Positions 34,663 to 46,576 of a stretch of 64,000 nt of DNA are shown in pieces. The stretch covers positions 434,001 through 498,000 of the forward strand of contig QXCR01000002.1 in the NCBI GenBank assembly GCA_004380135.1, given 5' to 3'. The position numbers and the translations under genes are program-made. The notes beneath the pieces were generated by a model. That model had not been told where the DNA came from. It made no database searches and saw nothing but the letters and a program-made list of their open reading frames with translations. This DNA comes from Stemphylium vesicarium. Lineage: Eukaryota > Ascomycota > Dothideomycetes > Pleosporales > Pleosporaceae. The number at the start of each line of letters is the position of its first letter. Positions within the stretch are counted from its first letter, which is position 1.

Positions 34663-36433
34663 ATGGCTCTCTCAATCTACGTGGTAGTGCTAGCATTAGT
34701 TACTGCGGCACTCTACCGCCTGAGCAAGGTCGGTCGCAGGCCTCCCGGCTGTCCACCTGGGCCACCAACGCTCCCCATCCTGGGCAACATCCACCTTATC
34801 CCCAAGGAAAAGGCCTACCTCCAATTCCAGAAATGGGCAGAGGAATACGGACCAGTTTACTCCGTCATTCTCGGTACCAAGGTCATGATCGTTCTCTCCT
34901 CAGACCAAGCTGTCAAGGACCTTCTCGATAAGCGGAGTGGAATCTACTCGTCGCGTCCAGAGGTCTATCTGGGGAATATAGTGAGCAACAACGACCGGAT
35001 GCTACTTATGGTATGTGAGCCCGGATGTAATATAGGAAAGAAGATGCTAATATGCGCCAGCCGTATGGAGACAAATGGCGTATGATTCGCAAGATCGTAC
35101 ACAACGCGCTGAACATCAATGTCGCCAGGACATATATACCGTACCAAGAACTAGAGGCCATGGCCATGCTTGTTGGCGTGTTAGAAACTCCAGAATTATT
35201 CATTGACCAGATTCGTCGCTATACGAATAGTCTGACGACTCAGATGATCTTCGGTTTCCGCACAAGCAGTATCAACGATCCCAAGCTACTTAAGCTCTAC
35301 TCGGTAAGTGCCCACAGTGAAGTAGACGGGAGCCACTAATGACTCCATCTCAGGGCATCGAGAAGCTTTCAGAAGTAATTGGAGGAGCTGTGGCAGCGCT
35401 ACTGGATGTTTACCCCGTGCTTCGCTCTCTGCCAGACTTCGCCCTTCCATCGCGCAAATACGCAAAGCATCTGCACAACGACGAGAAAGGTCTCTACCTC
35501 GGCCACTGGCTCGACGCAAAGAAAGCCATCAGGAACGGCACTGCGAAGCCTTGTTTCTGCGTCGATGTTTTGCGCGCCCAGGACGAAGAGCATTTCACAG
35601 ATAGTCTCGCCGCGTACACAAGCGGCTCATTGCTTGAAGCCGGGTCAGACACCACAGCCGCAGAGCTAATCGGATGTAAGTGCATCCCACAAATAACAAA
35701 ATCCGTGCTAACACCCACAGTCGTTCAAGCAATGCTCTTATTCCCCAACGTAGCAAAAACTGCACAAGAAGAACTCGACCGCGTATGCGGCCCCCGTCTC
35801 CCCACCCTAGACGACTGGCCGAACCTCCCCTATATCAACGGCTGCATCAAAGAAACTCTGCGCTGGATGCCAACAGCCATCCTAGGCATGGCGCACGCTG
35901 CAATCCGCGATGACGAGTACATGGGGTACCGTATCCCCAAGAGCGCAGGCGTGATACCCAATGTCTGGGCCATCCACAACGACGCAAAACGGCACCCAGA
36001 CCCTCGTCGCTTCGATCCCGCGCGCTACGCCCACGACCAGCAAAGCGCCGTCGAAGCAGCGAATAACTCTGATCCGTCTAAGCGCGATAACTTTGTTTTT
36101 GGGAATGGGCGCCGAATCTGCCAGGGTATGCATATTGCGGAACGCTCGCTGTTCTTTGCTATTTCGCGTATGCTGTGGGCGTTTGATTTTGGTCTTGCGC
36201 GGAATGAACAAGGAAGGGAGATTGTGCCTGATCCGACGGATTTACCGGGCGGCTTTCTTGTACAGCCTAGGGTGTTTCCCGCGAGGATTACGCCGAGGGA
36301 TGAGAAGAGGTGTGTGGTTATTAGGGAAGAGTGGGAGAAGATGAAGGGATTGCTGGATGAGGAGGAGCAGTGGAGGGAGTTACCTAAAGGGCTTGTGTTT
36401 AAGGACTACCATCCTACTGAGAAGGTGGTATGA
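34663..36433 (+). CDS. Cytochrome P450 monooxygenase
   Basis: Four exons, 34663-35010, 35061-35303, 35354-35675 and 35721-36433, give 541 aa. An N-terminal membrane anchor (YVVVLALVTAALYRL) is followed by the Pro-rich hinge PPGCPPGPPTLPILGN. The I-helix oxygen-binding motif is AGSDTTAAE, the K-helix ExxR is ETLRW, the PERF-like region is DPRRFDPARY and the heme loop is FGNGRRICQG with the cysteine ligand. The layout resembles the OrdA/CYP64-type group of fungal P450s, often called O-methylsterigmatocystin oxidoreductase-like. No polyketide or peptide synthetase is nearby, so it is not part of a visible biosynthetic cluster and its substrate is unknown. A charged extension (EEEQWRELPKGLVFKDY) ends the protein. 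Confidence 0.93.
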
Positions 36434-36645
36434 GGGCGAAGTTCGCAGGTGAGAGTTTCAGGACTTCGTAAGCTCCAGATTCCGGTCTTAGCGTATGATG
36501 ATAACAACGATACAGCGGAGCAGAGTTCCTAAATACTCATGTCGTACATATCATAAAGTCTATTTCCACGTCAGCACACAGTGGTGTCTCCTACTAAGAC
36601 AGTAAAATGTTCAGCTGATAAGGATGTATTGTGCCCTGTTTTGAT

Positions 36646-37800
36646 CTATCGTTGCGGATCCCTATCAATCCAAGCCGTATTGCCAAATTTGCCAGAGAAC
36701 GGATACTGGAATACCTTCTCAAGTGTAGAATACGGCTCATACTCTTCCCGATCCATAACAATACTGACATTGCTAGCCAACCTCGCAGTCTCATTCCATC
36801 CCGGGCCGTAGTCCTTGTACTCCGCCATCGTCGTGTTGAAGTTCACCCTCGGGTCCGTGCCACCCCACTCAATGTAACCGTTCGGCTGGATTGAATCATC
36901 GAGGTAGCAGTTCGCGAAGATGGAGCGATGTTGAGAGTTCCATGGCCTTCCTAGGGCACATTTTCCGGTGATCTCGAGCGAAGCATTTGCCTTCTTGACA
37001 TCGGAGTCGTGGATGTAAACACCGTACTTGTTCTCGAAAGTCGTGTTCGTGCCTTTCCATGCTGTGATTCCTCCGCCGCAGCTGCGCATTGAGACCAGAC
37101 TTGATTGAATCCATGCCGTGCCGAAACCGTAGAAGAAATCTGTTTGGCCCGCGATCTCGTTTTTGTAGAAGTATGCGTTTCCTAGCTTGCCGACGTACAC
37201 GGTATCTTGGTACGAGTAGAACCCGCAGTAGTAAAAGCCAGTGTTTGCGTAGCTAACTGAGACAGCGAGGGCAGGGCCTGCTGAGTAAGGCGCGTAATCG
37301 TTGATGAAGTTCAGATTGTAGGCTCGGAAGTCGGAATTTCCGAAGGGTGTGCCTGCCGGAATGGGGTAGCCAGTCGGTCCGGCCCCTGTCAAACTTGCGT
37401 TGAAAGTCGGTGCAACCGTGAGCACAGAGGTGTACGCATTGTCTAGTGTGGATAGAGTACCTCCGGTAGCGTTTCTCCAGATGAGGTTGACAGTGTTCTT
37501 GCTTTGGTCATTCGGGGATGACGTTTGACCAAAGAGGTAGACTGGGCCAGGACGAGTGACGTTGACCTGCTCGGTGTAGTTTCCTGGAAGGACAAGAATA
37601 TGGTGAGGTGTTGTGTTGTTCGGAAGACTCAGTACTGCAGACTGAATCGTGGAAAAGTTCTGTCCTGGCCCGACAAGGAGAGTGTGTTTCGGACACCCGT
37701 CCAAGGGCTTCTTGGTAGGATACTGACATGCCTTGCGGTTGACCGTCGATACGGCAGCACATGCCTGTAGCAGGCTGGCAATTGTCACCGCCCAACGCAT
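36646..37800 (-). CDS. Secreted pectin methylesterase, CE8
   Basis: Single exon, 384 aa. It demethylesterifies pectin outside the cell. Signal peptide MRWAVTIASLLQACAAVS. The right-handed beta-helix enzyme shows the CE8 motifs in order: FYSYQDTVYV (first Asp region), GQTDFFYGFG (nucleophile Asp) and CALGRPW (substrate-binding Arg). Multiple N-glycosylation sequons support secretion. It ends 212 nt from the stop of the P450, tail to tail. A plant-degrading lifestyle is a reasonable inference. Family call is firm. Confidence 0.95.
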   Translation of the reverse strand: MRWAVTIASLLQACAAVSTVNRKACQYPTKKPLDGCPKHTLLVGPGQNFSTIQSAVLSLPNNTTPHHILVLPGNYTEQVNVTRPGPVYLFGQTSSPNDQSKNTVNLIWRNATGGTLSTLDNAYTSVLTVAPTFNASLTGAGPTGYPIPAGTPFGNSDFRAYNLNFINDYAPYSAGPALAVSVSYANTGFYYCGFYSYQDTVYVGKLGNAYFYKNEIAGQTDFFYGFGTAWIQSSLVSMRSCGGGITAWKGTNTTFENKYGVYIHDSDVKKANASLEITGKCALGRPWNSQHRSIFANCYLDDSIQPNGYIEWGGTDPRVNFNTTMAEYKDYGPGWNETARLASNVSIVMDREEYEPYSTLEKVFQYPFSGKFGNTAWIDRDPQR

Positions 37801-39372
37801 GCTGTAAGTATGAATGTGAAAGATTCGATTCGCGTTGGAGCTTCAAAGCTTGGCTGATGCTTCTTATCAGTTAGTTCACCCTTGTGTGTATTCGGCTCCC
37901 GAGCTTCACCGAAGGCTGACGACAACCGTATTTCCGGTACTCGGTGAGTCTTCAGCAAAACCTCAGCCGCAACTACTTCTCTCTTCAAATTTCCGTCCAA
38001 TGCCTCCAATCACGGCTATAGCGAGTTCTGCCGAACGCGGGGATGACCCGCATGGAGGAACCTGGAGAACGTGGGGAAGATGGAGGAACACAATCCACCA
38101 ATTAGCCGCGTCACTAAAATCGTGGGAAATGACTTCATGGTTTCGTAGAGAGCCGATGACCCGAAAATTGAAAAGTAAAGGGGTTTGGACTCATTTTGCG
38201 CGTGGATGCATCTTTTTCGTGCCGTACATGAGGCTTTCGTGGCGGTCTCGAAGCTTTGGCGCAGAGCTTGCTTGAAGCTTGTGCTCGGATGACGCCACGA
38301 CGCGTTCGGTGGAATTGCGTGAAGCAGACATGCCTACTCTTCCAAGCAGATAATGGATAATAACGTGAAAATAAAGCCCGGTGGCTTTAATCGACGCGTT
38401 TCGACGCGCTTCCAACGATGTCAATTCTTTTCTCATATGTCCGCAGCATTACGAAGATCACACGTAGCCAGCATTAGGCATGGTGCGCTCTTGATTCTAA
38501 GTAGTATGATAGTCTCCGCAGACTGTAAACTCAGATAGAAAATGTGGCGCTGCCGAGACGCGACGTGCTGGATTTCGTTCGTCACGGAATCAGGCACGCG
38601 TGCTCTCGTTGGGAACAGCACTACGGGGCTGCGGTGGTTGTGCAAGCCGACGTGGGGGCGCTACCTCGGGATTTACCCGGGAGTCACGAACTCCCTTTTC
38701 GTGTCAACACCAAGACTTCGCTCTTGCAACCCTCGTCCACTATTGTAACCTTCCCACACCCAGCCATGGCTAACGCGACGCTATACTACCTTTCTAAACC
38801 TCCATAGGGTGGCTAACGTTATATGACTTTTATGCGTGCCTCGCATCTTCGGCGCTGTCGCCAAAGCTTGCCGCACTTGAACTTAACCTTATCTTTTTGG
38901 CCATAGGGAACATTGAGTATAACCGTTGGGACTACTCTGCATCGCAAGCATAAGTGCTTGTGTGAACGCAGCTCATGGATGCCAAGGACGTCGCTAAGGG
39001 CTAATAATGCCCAGCGATCACGACATCGCCATGGCTGACTGTGCACGGCGCTGAGAGGCTCTACCAAGAGACTTAACCAATGAATTTGCTTCACCTTCCT
39101 GATCAGGCCTCTTGGAACCAGCCAACTTCTGTCACCGCCAGCGACTCAAGCCTCGTAGTGCTACAACGTCTGTCGATCGCGACATGGAAGGAACAAAATC
39201 GACATTAATTTTGCGTGACATGCTCAGGCATGCTTATCGCGTCATTACATGCTGATGTGCGACTTTAAATGCCTCCCTGCTTACCTAGGTAACTCTCGCA
39301 CGAGTATCAACTTTACCCGACTCCGAGATTAAGTTCCAGGCAGCTCCGACAGCCAAAGGGCGTCCCTGAGGC
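37801..39372. other. Intergenic region, about 1.6 kb
   Basis: Divergent promoter space between the pectin methylesterase and the Mup1-type permease. Short open frames at 37835-38275 and 38544-38807 have no family features. Nothing further recognised. Confidence 0.45.
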
Positions 39373-41025
39373 ATGGCCACCAAACTCGACGATGGAGCGA
39401 AAGTCGCGCACTACGCCACCGATGAGGGGTCGCCATCATCACCACCTTACAACGGCGAGGGTAGCGTTCAAGAAGACAATGCCTATGTGTACGACGATTC
39501 GCAAAAGTTGGGATATACAGCGACTGTGTTTGTGATCCTAAACAAGATGATCGGTACCGGTAGTATGTAAGCCCACCCAGGAAAGCCGAATGACAGCTGA
39601 CTTGTATCAGTCTTCTCTACTCCTTCCGGTATCTTCGCAGTCACCGGATCGGTTGGCGTATCGCTCTTTCTCTGGATCATCGGCGGAATTCTGACCTTCT
39701 GCGGTCTATCCGTCTTTTTGGAGTTTGGCCTGGCGATCCCTCGGTCTGGCGGCGAAAAGAATTATTTAGAGCGTGTTTACCGTCACCCAAAGTACATGGC
39801 GACATGCATTCTAGCTGCCCAAATGCTTCTCCTTGGATTCTCTTCCGGAAATTCCTTAGCCTTTGGTCGCTATGTTCTCTTCGCTGCGGGCAGAGAGACT
39901 CCCGACGGCTGGGAGGCGCGTGGTATCGCTGTTGCCTGCGTGACATTCTGCGTAGTCCTTCATTCCACCTTCCCGAAATGGGGTATTCGCCTTTTCAACG
40001 TTCTTGGAATCTTCAAGGTCTTCATCCTGTTGTTCATCGTTTTCTCTGGCTTCGCTGCCCTAGCTGGCCACTTGAAGATCGAACAACCGCATAATTTCGA
40101 TAATGCGTTCAGCCTGGAAGTGGGAGATGGTTATGGCGGGGGCGGCGCCTACGGATACTGTCAAGCTCTTCTCCGTATCATATATTCGTACAAGGGCTGG
40201 GAGAACGCCAACTACGTATTAGGAGAGATCAGAAACCCCAAGAAGACGCTCTCGTGGTCTGCACCTCTGGCCATTGGCGGAACTACAATTTTGTACGTCC
40301 TTGCCAATGTGGCATATTTCGCTGCGATACCGAAGTCCGACCTTGCGAAGAGCGAAGTCATCGTCGCCGGTCTCTTCTTCCGCAATGTCTTCGGGAACAG
40401 TGCCGGTGCACGCAGCCTTCCCGCTTTCGTCGCGCTTAGCAATTTGGGAAACGTGCTTGCGGTCAGCTTTGCTCACTCCCGGCTGAACCAAGAATTTGCA
40501 AAGGAAGGCCTGCTACCATGGAGCCGATTTTGGGCATCTAACAAGCCATTCAATGCACCTGCGACTGCCCTGTTCCTGCATTGGCTCATCACTGTCATCG
40601 TCCTCGTGGCGCCTCCGGCAGGCCCTGCGTACAACTTCATCACGGATCTTTACACTTACCCCGGTGCGTGGATCAATGGATTTGTGACTGCGGGTCTCAT
40701 CTACCTGCACTACAATAAACGTGAGCGCTGGGAGTCTCCATGGCACACATATCTCCCCATTGCTCTACTTTACCTTGCAGCAAACATCTTCCTCGCACTG
40801 GTCCCCTTCATCCCACCTGAGGGCGACTGGAATGCAGATGGCTACCCGTACTATGTGTTTCCGGTTGTTGGTGTCAGCGTCCTGCTTATTGGTGTATTCT
40901 ATTGGGCCTGTTGGACGAAAATATGGCCAAAACTGGGTGGCTACAAAATCGTCAGCGAGAGATACGAAGATGCTCAGGGCAACGAGCATGTAAAGTATGT
41001 GAAGGTGTACACCAAGCACGAGTGA
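39373..41025 (+). CDS. Mup1-type amino acid (methionine) permease, LAT/APC family
   Basis: Exons 39373-39562 and 39611-41025 (48-nt intron) give 534 aa. The splice creates NKMIGTGIFSTPSGIF, the first-helix signature of the L-type transporter family. Other Mup1-like features are FLEFGLAIPRSGGEKNYLE, YSYKGWENANYVLGEIRNP and about twelve hydrophobic segments. The N terminus is hydrophilic and cytosolic. In yeast Mup1 imports methionine and cysteine at the plasma membrane; the substrate here is inferred by similarity. It is convergent with the MFS gene at 41463. Confidence 0.9.
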
Positions 41026-41462
41026 GTCTAGGCTAGAGTGCCCAAGTAAAGGCTAGGCGGGGACGTCTTTGGTCATCAAGCCTGGCTACTGTAGGCGACC
41101 ATGCATCGTATTCATTACTGTTGTCTATTCTAACGCCATGCCTTTCTTCCTCCATGACAGTTTTTTAACACGAAATTACTCTCGTGCGCAGTTAACGTGC
41201 TAATATACCATTCACCATCGCCTCATGCTGGACACACATGCAATGGCTACTATGATAAACATTCCGGATATGGAAGCAGCCAAATCCATCGCCATAGCAC
41301 AATATTTTGCAGGAGCAAGGCTCGTATTCTCAAGGGAATATTCGTCCATGTCGTGGGCGGTGCTGCTGGTTTGGTTTCGTGATGACGTATGGTGTAAACA
41401 TTTCACGCTAAGCGCCATCCGAAGCTTCCACTTAGGCAGCCAAAGTTCGTTGCCACACACAT
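41026..41462. terminator. Convergent 3' region between permease and MFS genes
   Basis: 437 nt between two facing stop codons must hold both 3' UTRs and poly(A) regions. No CDS seen. Confidence 0.4.
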
Positions 41463-43075
41463 CTACAACGCGAACCGAAAGTCAGGATGCTCATCGCCTA
41501 ACTCTTTCACACTTTGATTCAGGACTTCCGGCAGCTCCATCCTCTTTTGATCGCGCCTTTTGTTCTCTTTCCGGCAGCCAAACCAGGTGATCGTAGCGGC
41601 GACGGCGCCCATGCACGCCAATCCAAGGCCGGTGCTGAAGCCGGTGCGAAATCTGGGAGCTTCCTTAAACAGAAACACGTTAGAGCTGACAAAAGCGCCC
41701 GCAGTACTGAAATTGATGATCGCTGCAATAGCTACAGCCCGCTTGTACCCGCTCGCGCAGTTCATGGAGACCCAGATGATGGAAATCGGCATGGCAAGAT
41801 AGCAGCCACATGCAATGAAGAACATGCCCATGTATCTGACCTTGGGATCTGCCGGATGTAAGATCTCGACGATAAGGCCTGACGCAAGTACGGCCCAACC
41901 AAAGATGTAGAAGTAGTAGCGTCGCTGCAACCACTCGCTCATGTATGCGAATACAACGGAAAAGGCGGCGCCAACGAGATACACTGGAATGGTGTGGACT
42001 TGCGCTTGTGTGGCAGTGTAGCCGAGGCCCTTCAGAATAGTAGGTTGGAAGTTCGCCAGTGAGTTCGCGTTCTCCGTAACACCGAGACACATTGCGACAC
42101 TGTCTTTTGTCAGTATTAGATCGAATAAACTTGATAGACGTCAGCTCACCCTGTCCAGATTTTCCAATCTTTGAGAAAGTGAATCGCTTTCTTGAAGGAG
42201 ATATCGTCATCGGCTACATGGCCTCCGTCCGCCTGTATCCGTGCGAGCATCAGGGCTTTATTCTCAGGCGACAAGAATTTGCATTTCTCAGGGAACGGTG
42301 GCACGAATGGCCAGCAAGCCATGCTAACAAAGATGGTGACGCAACCCTCGATGATGAAGATCCTACATGTTACCATCAGCTGCCGCTCTCAAGGACGTGC
42401 AAAGCGCACTTACCACCTCCAAGCTCCATAACCAGCAGTGCCATCCATCCTCGCGATCAGCGACGAAACGAATCCATTGATTGCGCCGGCAATGATACCC
42501 GCTGTGCAAAAGAAGACGTATCGTGTAAGATACTCGCGCTTTGAGTAGTATGCACCGATCAGATATGCCGCACCGGAGATGTAGGCGGATTCAGCAATTC
42601 CTTCTAGCAGTCGGCACACGACCAACTCTTCCCATCGCTTCACGAGCCCGCAGCCTATGACCGTGATACCCCAGCAGAACATCATCACGCAAAGACTCTT
42701 CGGTCCGTATTTCTTGAACGCGATCTGCAATGGGACTCCAGCGACAAGGTAGCCGAGGTTGAATACCCACACGCTGATATTGAATCGCTGTCCGATGAGG
42801 TTCAACTCTGTTTCCATGCCCTGTATCTTCGCATTCCCGATGTTTGCTCTAGCAAGTTAGGCTCATTGCTGGGCCGGAACAAAGAGATCGTCTTACCGGT
42901 CGATGAAGTTCACGAGATACAAGATCCATAACACTGGTAGAATTCTGAAGTCGAGCTTTCGCAATATTCGACGTTCAGCAGCGGGATCGAAAGTAGTTTC
43001 CACTGTCGGGTTGGATGGAGAGACTGCTGAGTCTCGGACGTAGGCGCCCTTCTCGACTGAGTTGGCGTCCACCAT
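41463..43075 (-). CDS. MFS transporter, anion:cation symporter (Dal5/allantoate permease) family
   Basis: Four exons, 43075-42897, 42848-42414, 42362-42150 and 42099-41463, with introns of 48-51 nt, give 487 aa. The opening LRKLDFRILPVLWILYLVNFIDRANIGNAKI is characteristic of the ACS family that includes Dal5, Tna1 and Liz1; it is followed by twelve membrane segments, for example FNLGYLVAGVPLQIAFKKYG and RLLEGIAESAYISG. Members carry allantoate, nicotinate, pantothenate, biotin or small peptides; the substrate cannot be told from sequence. It sits at the plasma membrane by family knowledge. Confidence 0.92.
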
Positions 43076-44433
43076 TGTGTAAACTACGAAGAGTTGGAGC
43101 GAGAGTGGGGGTACGTTCCAGCTGCACAGCTCTGCTTCTTATACAACCAGTCGACCTGCAAGACAAGCAAGGTCAAGGATGCCTGCAGGAGTATGGGCTG
43201 ATCCCAACTACATGGATCTTCACTGTGTTTGGGAAAAGAAGCCAAGTTGAGGTGCAGATGCCGCCCGTTTCTACATTCAAACCGTCTTTCCTGTCTAGAA
43301 GCGCCGGAAAATATACCCCCTTGCAAGAATTTTGTGAGGTTGCAGCTTTGCCGATCAGAAGGATTGAACGTCATGCTTCCCATTTTCGCCGCATCATAGT
43401 GAGTATGTACCCATTGGCTATCTGTTTGCTGACAAGTCGTGTAATAATGTGGTATAGCTGTCGGACTCGTAAGAGGTGTCTGAACGCGTTGACTAGGTGG
43501 ACCCCATGCACGCAAACGAGGTATATCTCATCTCTCGAGGTGGTATATAGGACCAGCGCGCGAGCAGGTGAATACGGGCCTATCATCGCCTAGAAAAGTC
43601 GGCGTATTCAGCCTTTTAGGCGATAGTGCAGCGACACCCCATGCAAATCACGGGTCGGCGTAAAGTTTACGATCCCGCGGGAGCGACGTGTTTCTCCCCG
43701 CGTACGGCCCGCCCGATAAGCCTAATGGTGCTCTTGACCACTGCTTCAGCCTGAGAGTTTTCCGCAAACGCAACTGAATTATCATTATTCGAAATCTCTT
43801 ATTTGGCATGCAACATGCGTCTGACCGGGACCCCTGACGGAAGATCGCGTCCGGTGCCGTTGATGGTTTCCGGCCCCGACATGGAAACGAACCACTCCAC
43901 CAAAACAAGTGGGGGTATCCACAATCGTAGAAGGCACCGTTCCTAGCCGTTCAAAATCAAAACCAAGGTTATATTGAGAGTGCGAGACGGAGCCAAGGTT
44001 ATATAAGGCCGCTCGCTCAATTCATACAAGCTTTTCCTGTGTGTGCGAGCAATATGTCACACGTCACAATCTGTCGGTACGAGCATCCGGCCCGAATTTA
44101 TCTCCAGAACGGACAGCCCCAGAGTTGCGCACTCTGTGAAGATTCTCATTGGTGTGGCTTGGTGGAAGGATTGCACTACCGACGGAGGCATGATTAGGTA
44201 TGCGTCGCCAAGCTGTTGCGACTCGAGATGTGCGCCGCGGAGTGAAGCAAGCTTATCATCCGCAGTCGCACACCATGTAAAGATACGACGCCTGCACGGA
44301 CACAATTTCGCAAATTGGGATTGCATGAATAGTGGAAGGTATGAACTAGGCGCAATCGGCATGGACTTCACTGGGGTATAACGGCACTATCTAATTGTAC
44401 GTCAACGATGAGAAACTTTAGGGTTTCACGTCC
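43076..44433. promoter_or_regulatory. Divergent intergenic region with TATA box and 12-bp direct repeat
   Basis: It separates the MFS gene from the PTH11-like gene. A 12-bp direct repeat (CCAAGGTTATAT) occurs at 43963-43974 and 43993-44004, 30 bp apart. The second copy runs into TATATAA at 44000-44006, a good TATA box. A CGATAAG site near 43714 fits the GATA-factor consensus but may be chance. Confidence 0.5.
44054..44197 (+). CDS. Possible small Cys/His-rich peptide or upstream ORF
   Basis: A 47-aa frame starts about 50 nt after the TATATAA at 44000. It has four cysteines and several histidines (ICRYEHP, then CALCEDSHWCG, ending YRRRHD). It may be a real small gene, a first exon, or an upstream ORF in a long leader of the PTH11-like gene. 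No homology is recognised. Confidence 0.25.
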   Translation: MSHVTICRYEHPARIYLQNGQPQSCALCEDSHWCGLVEGLHYRRRHD

Positions 44434-45797
44434 ATGTTCCTTCAGGTCCCCGATTACCCATTATCATACCCAAAAGTATCTCATACCCGAAACATGCTCT
44501 TCAGCGCATACCTTGAAGAACAGCGAGACTTACGATGGGTTACCATTACTTTGACTGTTATCGCGACGCTACTCCTGGTCTGGCGGATAATCAACACCAC
44601 CACTAACAGGGGATGGTTGGGAGTAGAGGATGTTCTTGTCATCATAGCAAATGTAACCATCCATGTATAGAGAACCAAAGGCAAAACTAACAAGGAGCAG
44701 ATGTGGCTGATTTTGCTGGCCGCGTTCATCTACAAGTCTACAACATACGGGTTTGGGATGCGTGTGGTTGACGTAGAGAACACTGGTGGCGATGTCAGAA
44801 AAGCATTGAAGGTGCATTTCTCCTTTACACCATTATCTTACAAACTGTGTTAACAGCGCAGTCATAGTTCTTCTGGCTTACCCAAAGCCTCTACACTCTG
44901 ACGAATGGCTTCTACAAAATGTCTTTCCTGGCTCTGTACTATCGGATTTTTCCTACGGAGCCGTTCCAAAAGGCATGCAGACTTTTGGGTGCTATTTCGG
45001 TTGGATGGACAGTCTCTTATGTCTTCGTTTGCATCTTTCAATGCACTCCAGTGTCACGTGCATATGATCGCTCAATTCCTGGAACATGCATCAACTTCGC
45101 CTGGCAACGGTAAACAACACACGTGCATACAGTTAGGCTAAGCGCTAATCTTCTTCCCAGATGGACCAACGCGATATTGAATCTATTGACCGACATCGCA
45201 ATCTTCATACTCCCGATGCCAGTCATAGTACACCTGAACATGGCTTTAAGCACCCGGATCGGCCTCGTGGTTCTCTTCTCGATGGGCTTCTTTATTTGCC
45301 TCATCACAGCGCTCCGGATGGCAACGCTACCTCTAAGCCTAAAGACCACGGACCCCACCTGGGAGGCTGCGCCTACAAACCTATGGAGCTTCATTGAAGC
45401 TGCCACTGGCGTCATCTGCGCCTGTCTTATCAGTTTACGAAAAGGCATCGCAGCATTATGGCCCAGTAGATGGAGATGTGGCAAGGCAAAGAGCGGCGCG
45501 TATCGGCAGTACAATGGCAACGAGCCTAACAGTAACGAATTGCACGTATTAGGGACGCGAAAGGGGATAGATGCTCGCCAATCTTATGCTATGGGGACGA
45601 GCAAGGGTGATGACAATGGGAATTCGGCCACATATGTGGATGTAAGTCCCAGTGAGAGCCAGGAGCATATCATCAAGGCATCAAAGACAATGACGCAGGT
45701 CAGGACTAGCAGACCCCGCAGCAGTGGTAGTAAAAGCGAAGACTTGGCATTGCAAGGAATTACAATCACGAGAGATGTAGAGGTCATTAGAGACTGA
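44434..45797 (+). CDS. PTH11-type integral membrane (fungal rhodopsin-like) protein
   Basis: Four exons, 44434-44652, 44701-44811, 44868-45109 and 45161-45797, give 402 aa (382 if the ATG at 44494 is used). Seven membrane segments are visible, e.g. WVTITLTVIATLLLVWRI, ANMWLILLAAFIY, the GFYKMSFLALYYRIFP helix typical of the family and TNAILNLLTDIAIFILPMPVI. The order is that of the fungal rhodopsin domain; no CFEM domain precedes it. The C-terminal ~130 residues are hydrophilic and Ser/Lys-rich, presumably cytosolic. PTH11-like proteins are candidate surface receptors in plant-associated fungi; ligand unknown. Confidence 0.87.
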
Positions 45798-46576
45798 TCT
45801 CTACGAACTTCCACCCCGCTTTCGCAGATGGAAGATAAATAGGACTGCCATAAAAACAACTACCGAGCTGTTTAGAACTCCTATCATACAGGTACATGGG
45901 TGTGGCCAAAGCGACTGTTCTTAAAGTTTGAGACATCGGCCCTGCTCATCGGAAATATCTCAGCGATGGCCCATGGGCACATCAAATCCCGGGCCGTTCA
46001 GGAACGTCTTCATGCCAAACACTACGTCATACCTTTTGTCGAAGTTACATCCACTTTTCCCCATCCACAGAGATTCATGTATTTGCATTGGATGGTAACC
46101 CACATAACGGTACGCGGAGTCCTGTAGCAATAGGGGACGCGGTTGCGCCCTCTCTGGTATAGCCCCCGCTAATCCCTCTCGACGAAGTCTTTATTGGCCT
46201 TACTAAGGGCGCATAAGCAACGCTAAGATGTGTCGGTGAGACTGCGGGTGTAATCCAACGACATAAGCATCGCGCTCAAAATGCCGGTCGTACAACACTT
46301 GAATTCACCGAATTGTCCAGCTCACATGCTTCTGCACTTGCCGAGGTATCCTAACTCTACCCAGAAGTGACCATGTATAGTCTCTAACAGTTCTCACCTT
46401 TCAACCCCTATAAATGCTTATCACTTCTACTGCTTTCCATTACTGCTGCAACTCCATTGCGTTGTGAAATCTGCCACTACAGCATTGGAGTCACTGGCAG
46501 AAGAAGAATAAAAGTATATCCCTTCCCTTCCCACACCCGCGCCGTAACCAAGCAGTTCACCACAAGTTTACCTAAG
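45798..46576. other. Intergenic region
   Basis: 0.78 kb between the PTH11-like gene and the monooxygenase. The frame of the monooxygenase is open upstream to 46457, but the pyrimidine-rich sequence there reads as leader. No other feature seen. Confidence 0.4.

Noticed and set aside
34663..37800. P450 plus neighbours as a secondary-metabolite cluster
   Set aside because: No polyketide synthase, peptide synthetase or terpene cyclase is in the window.
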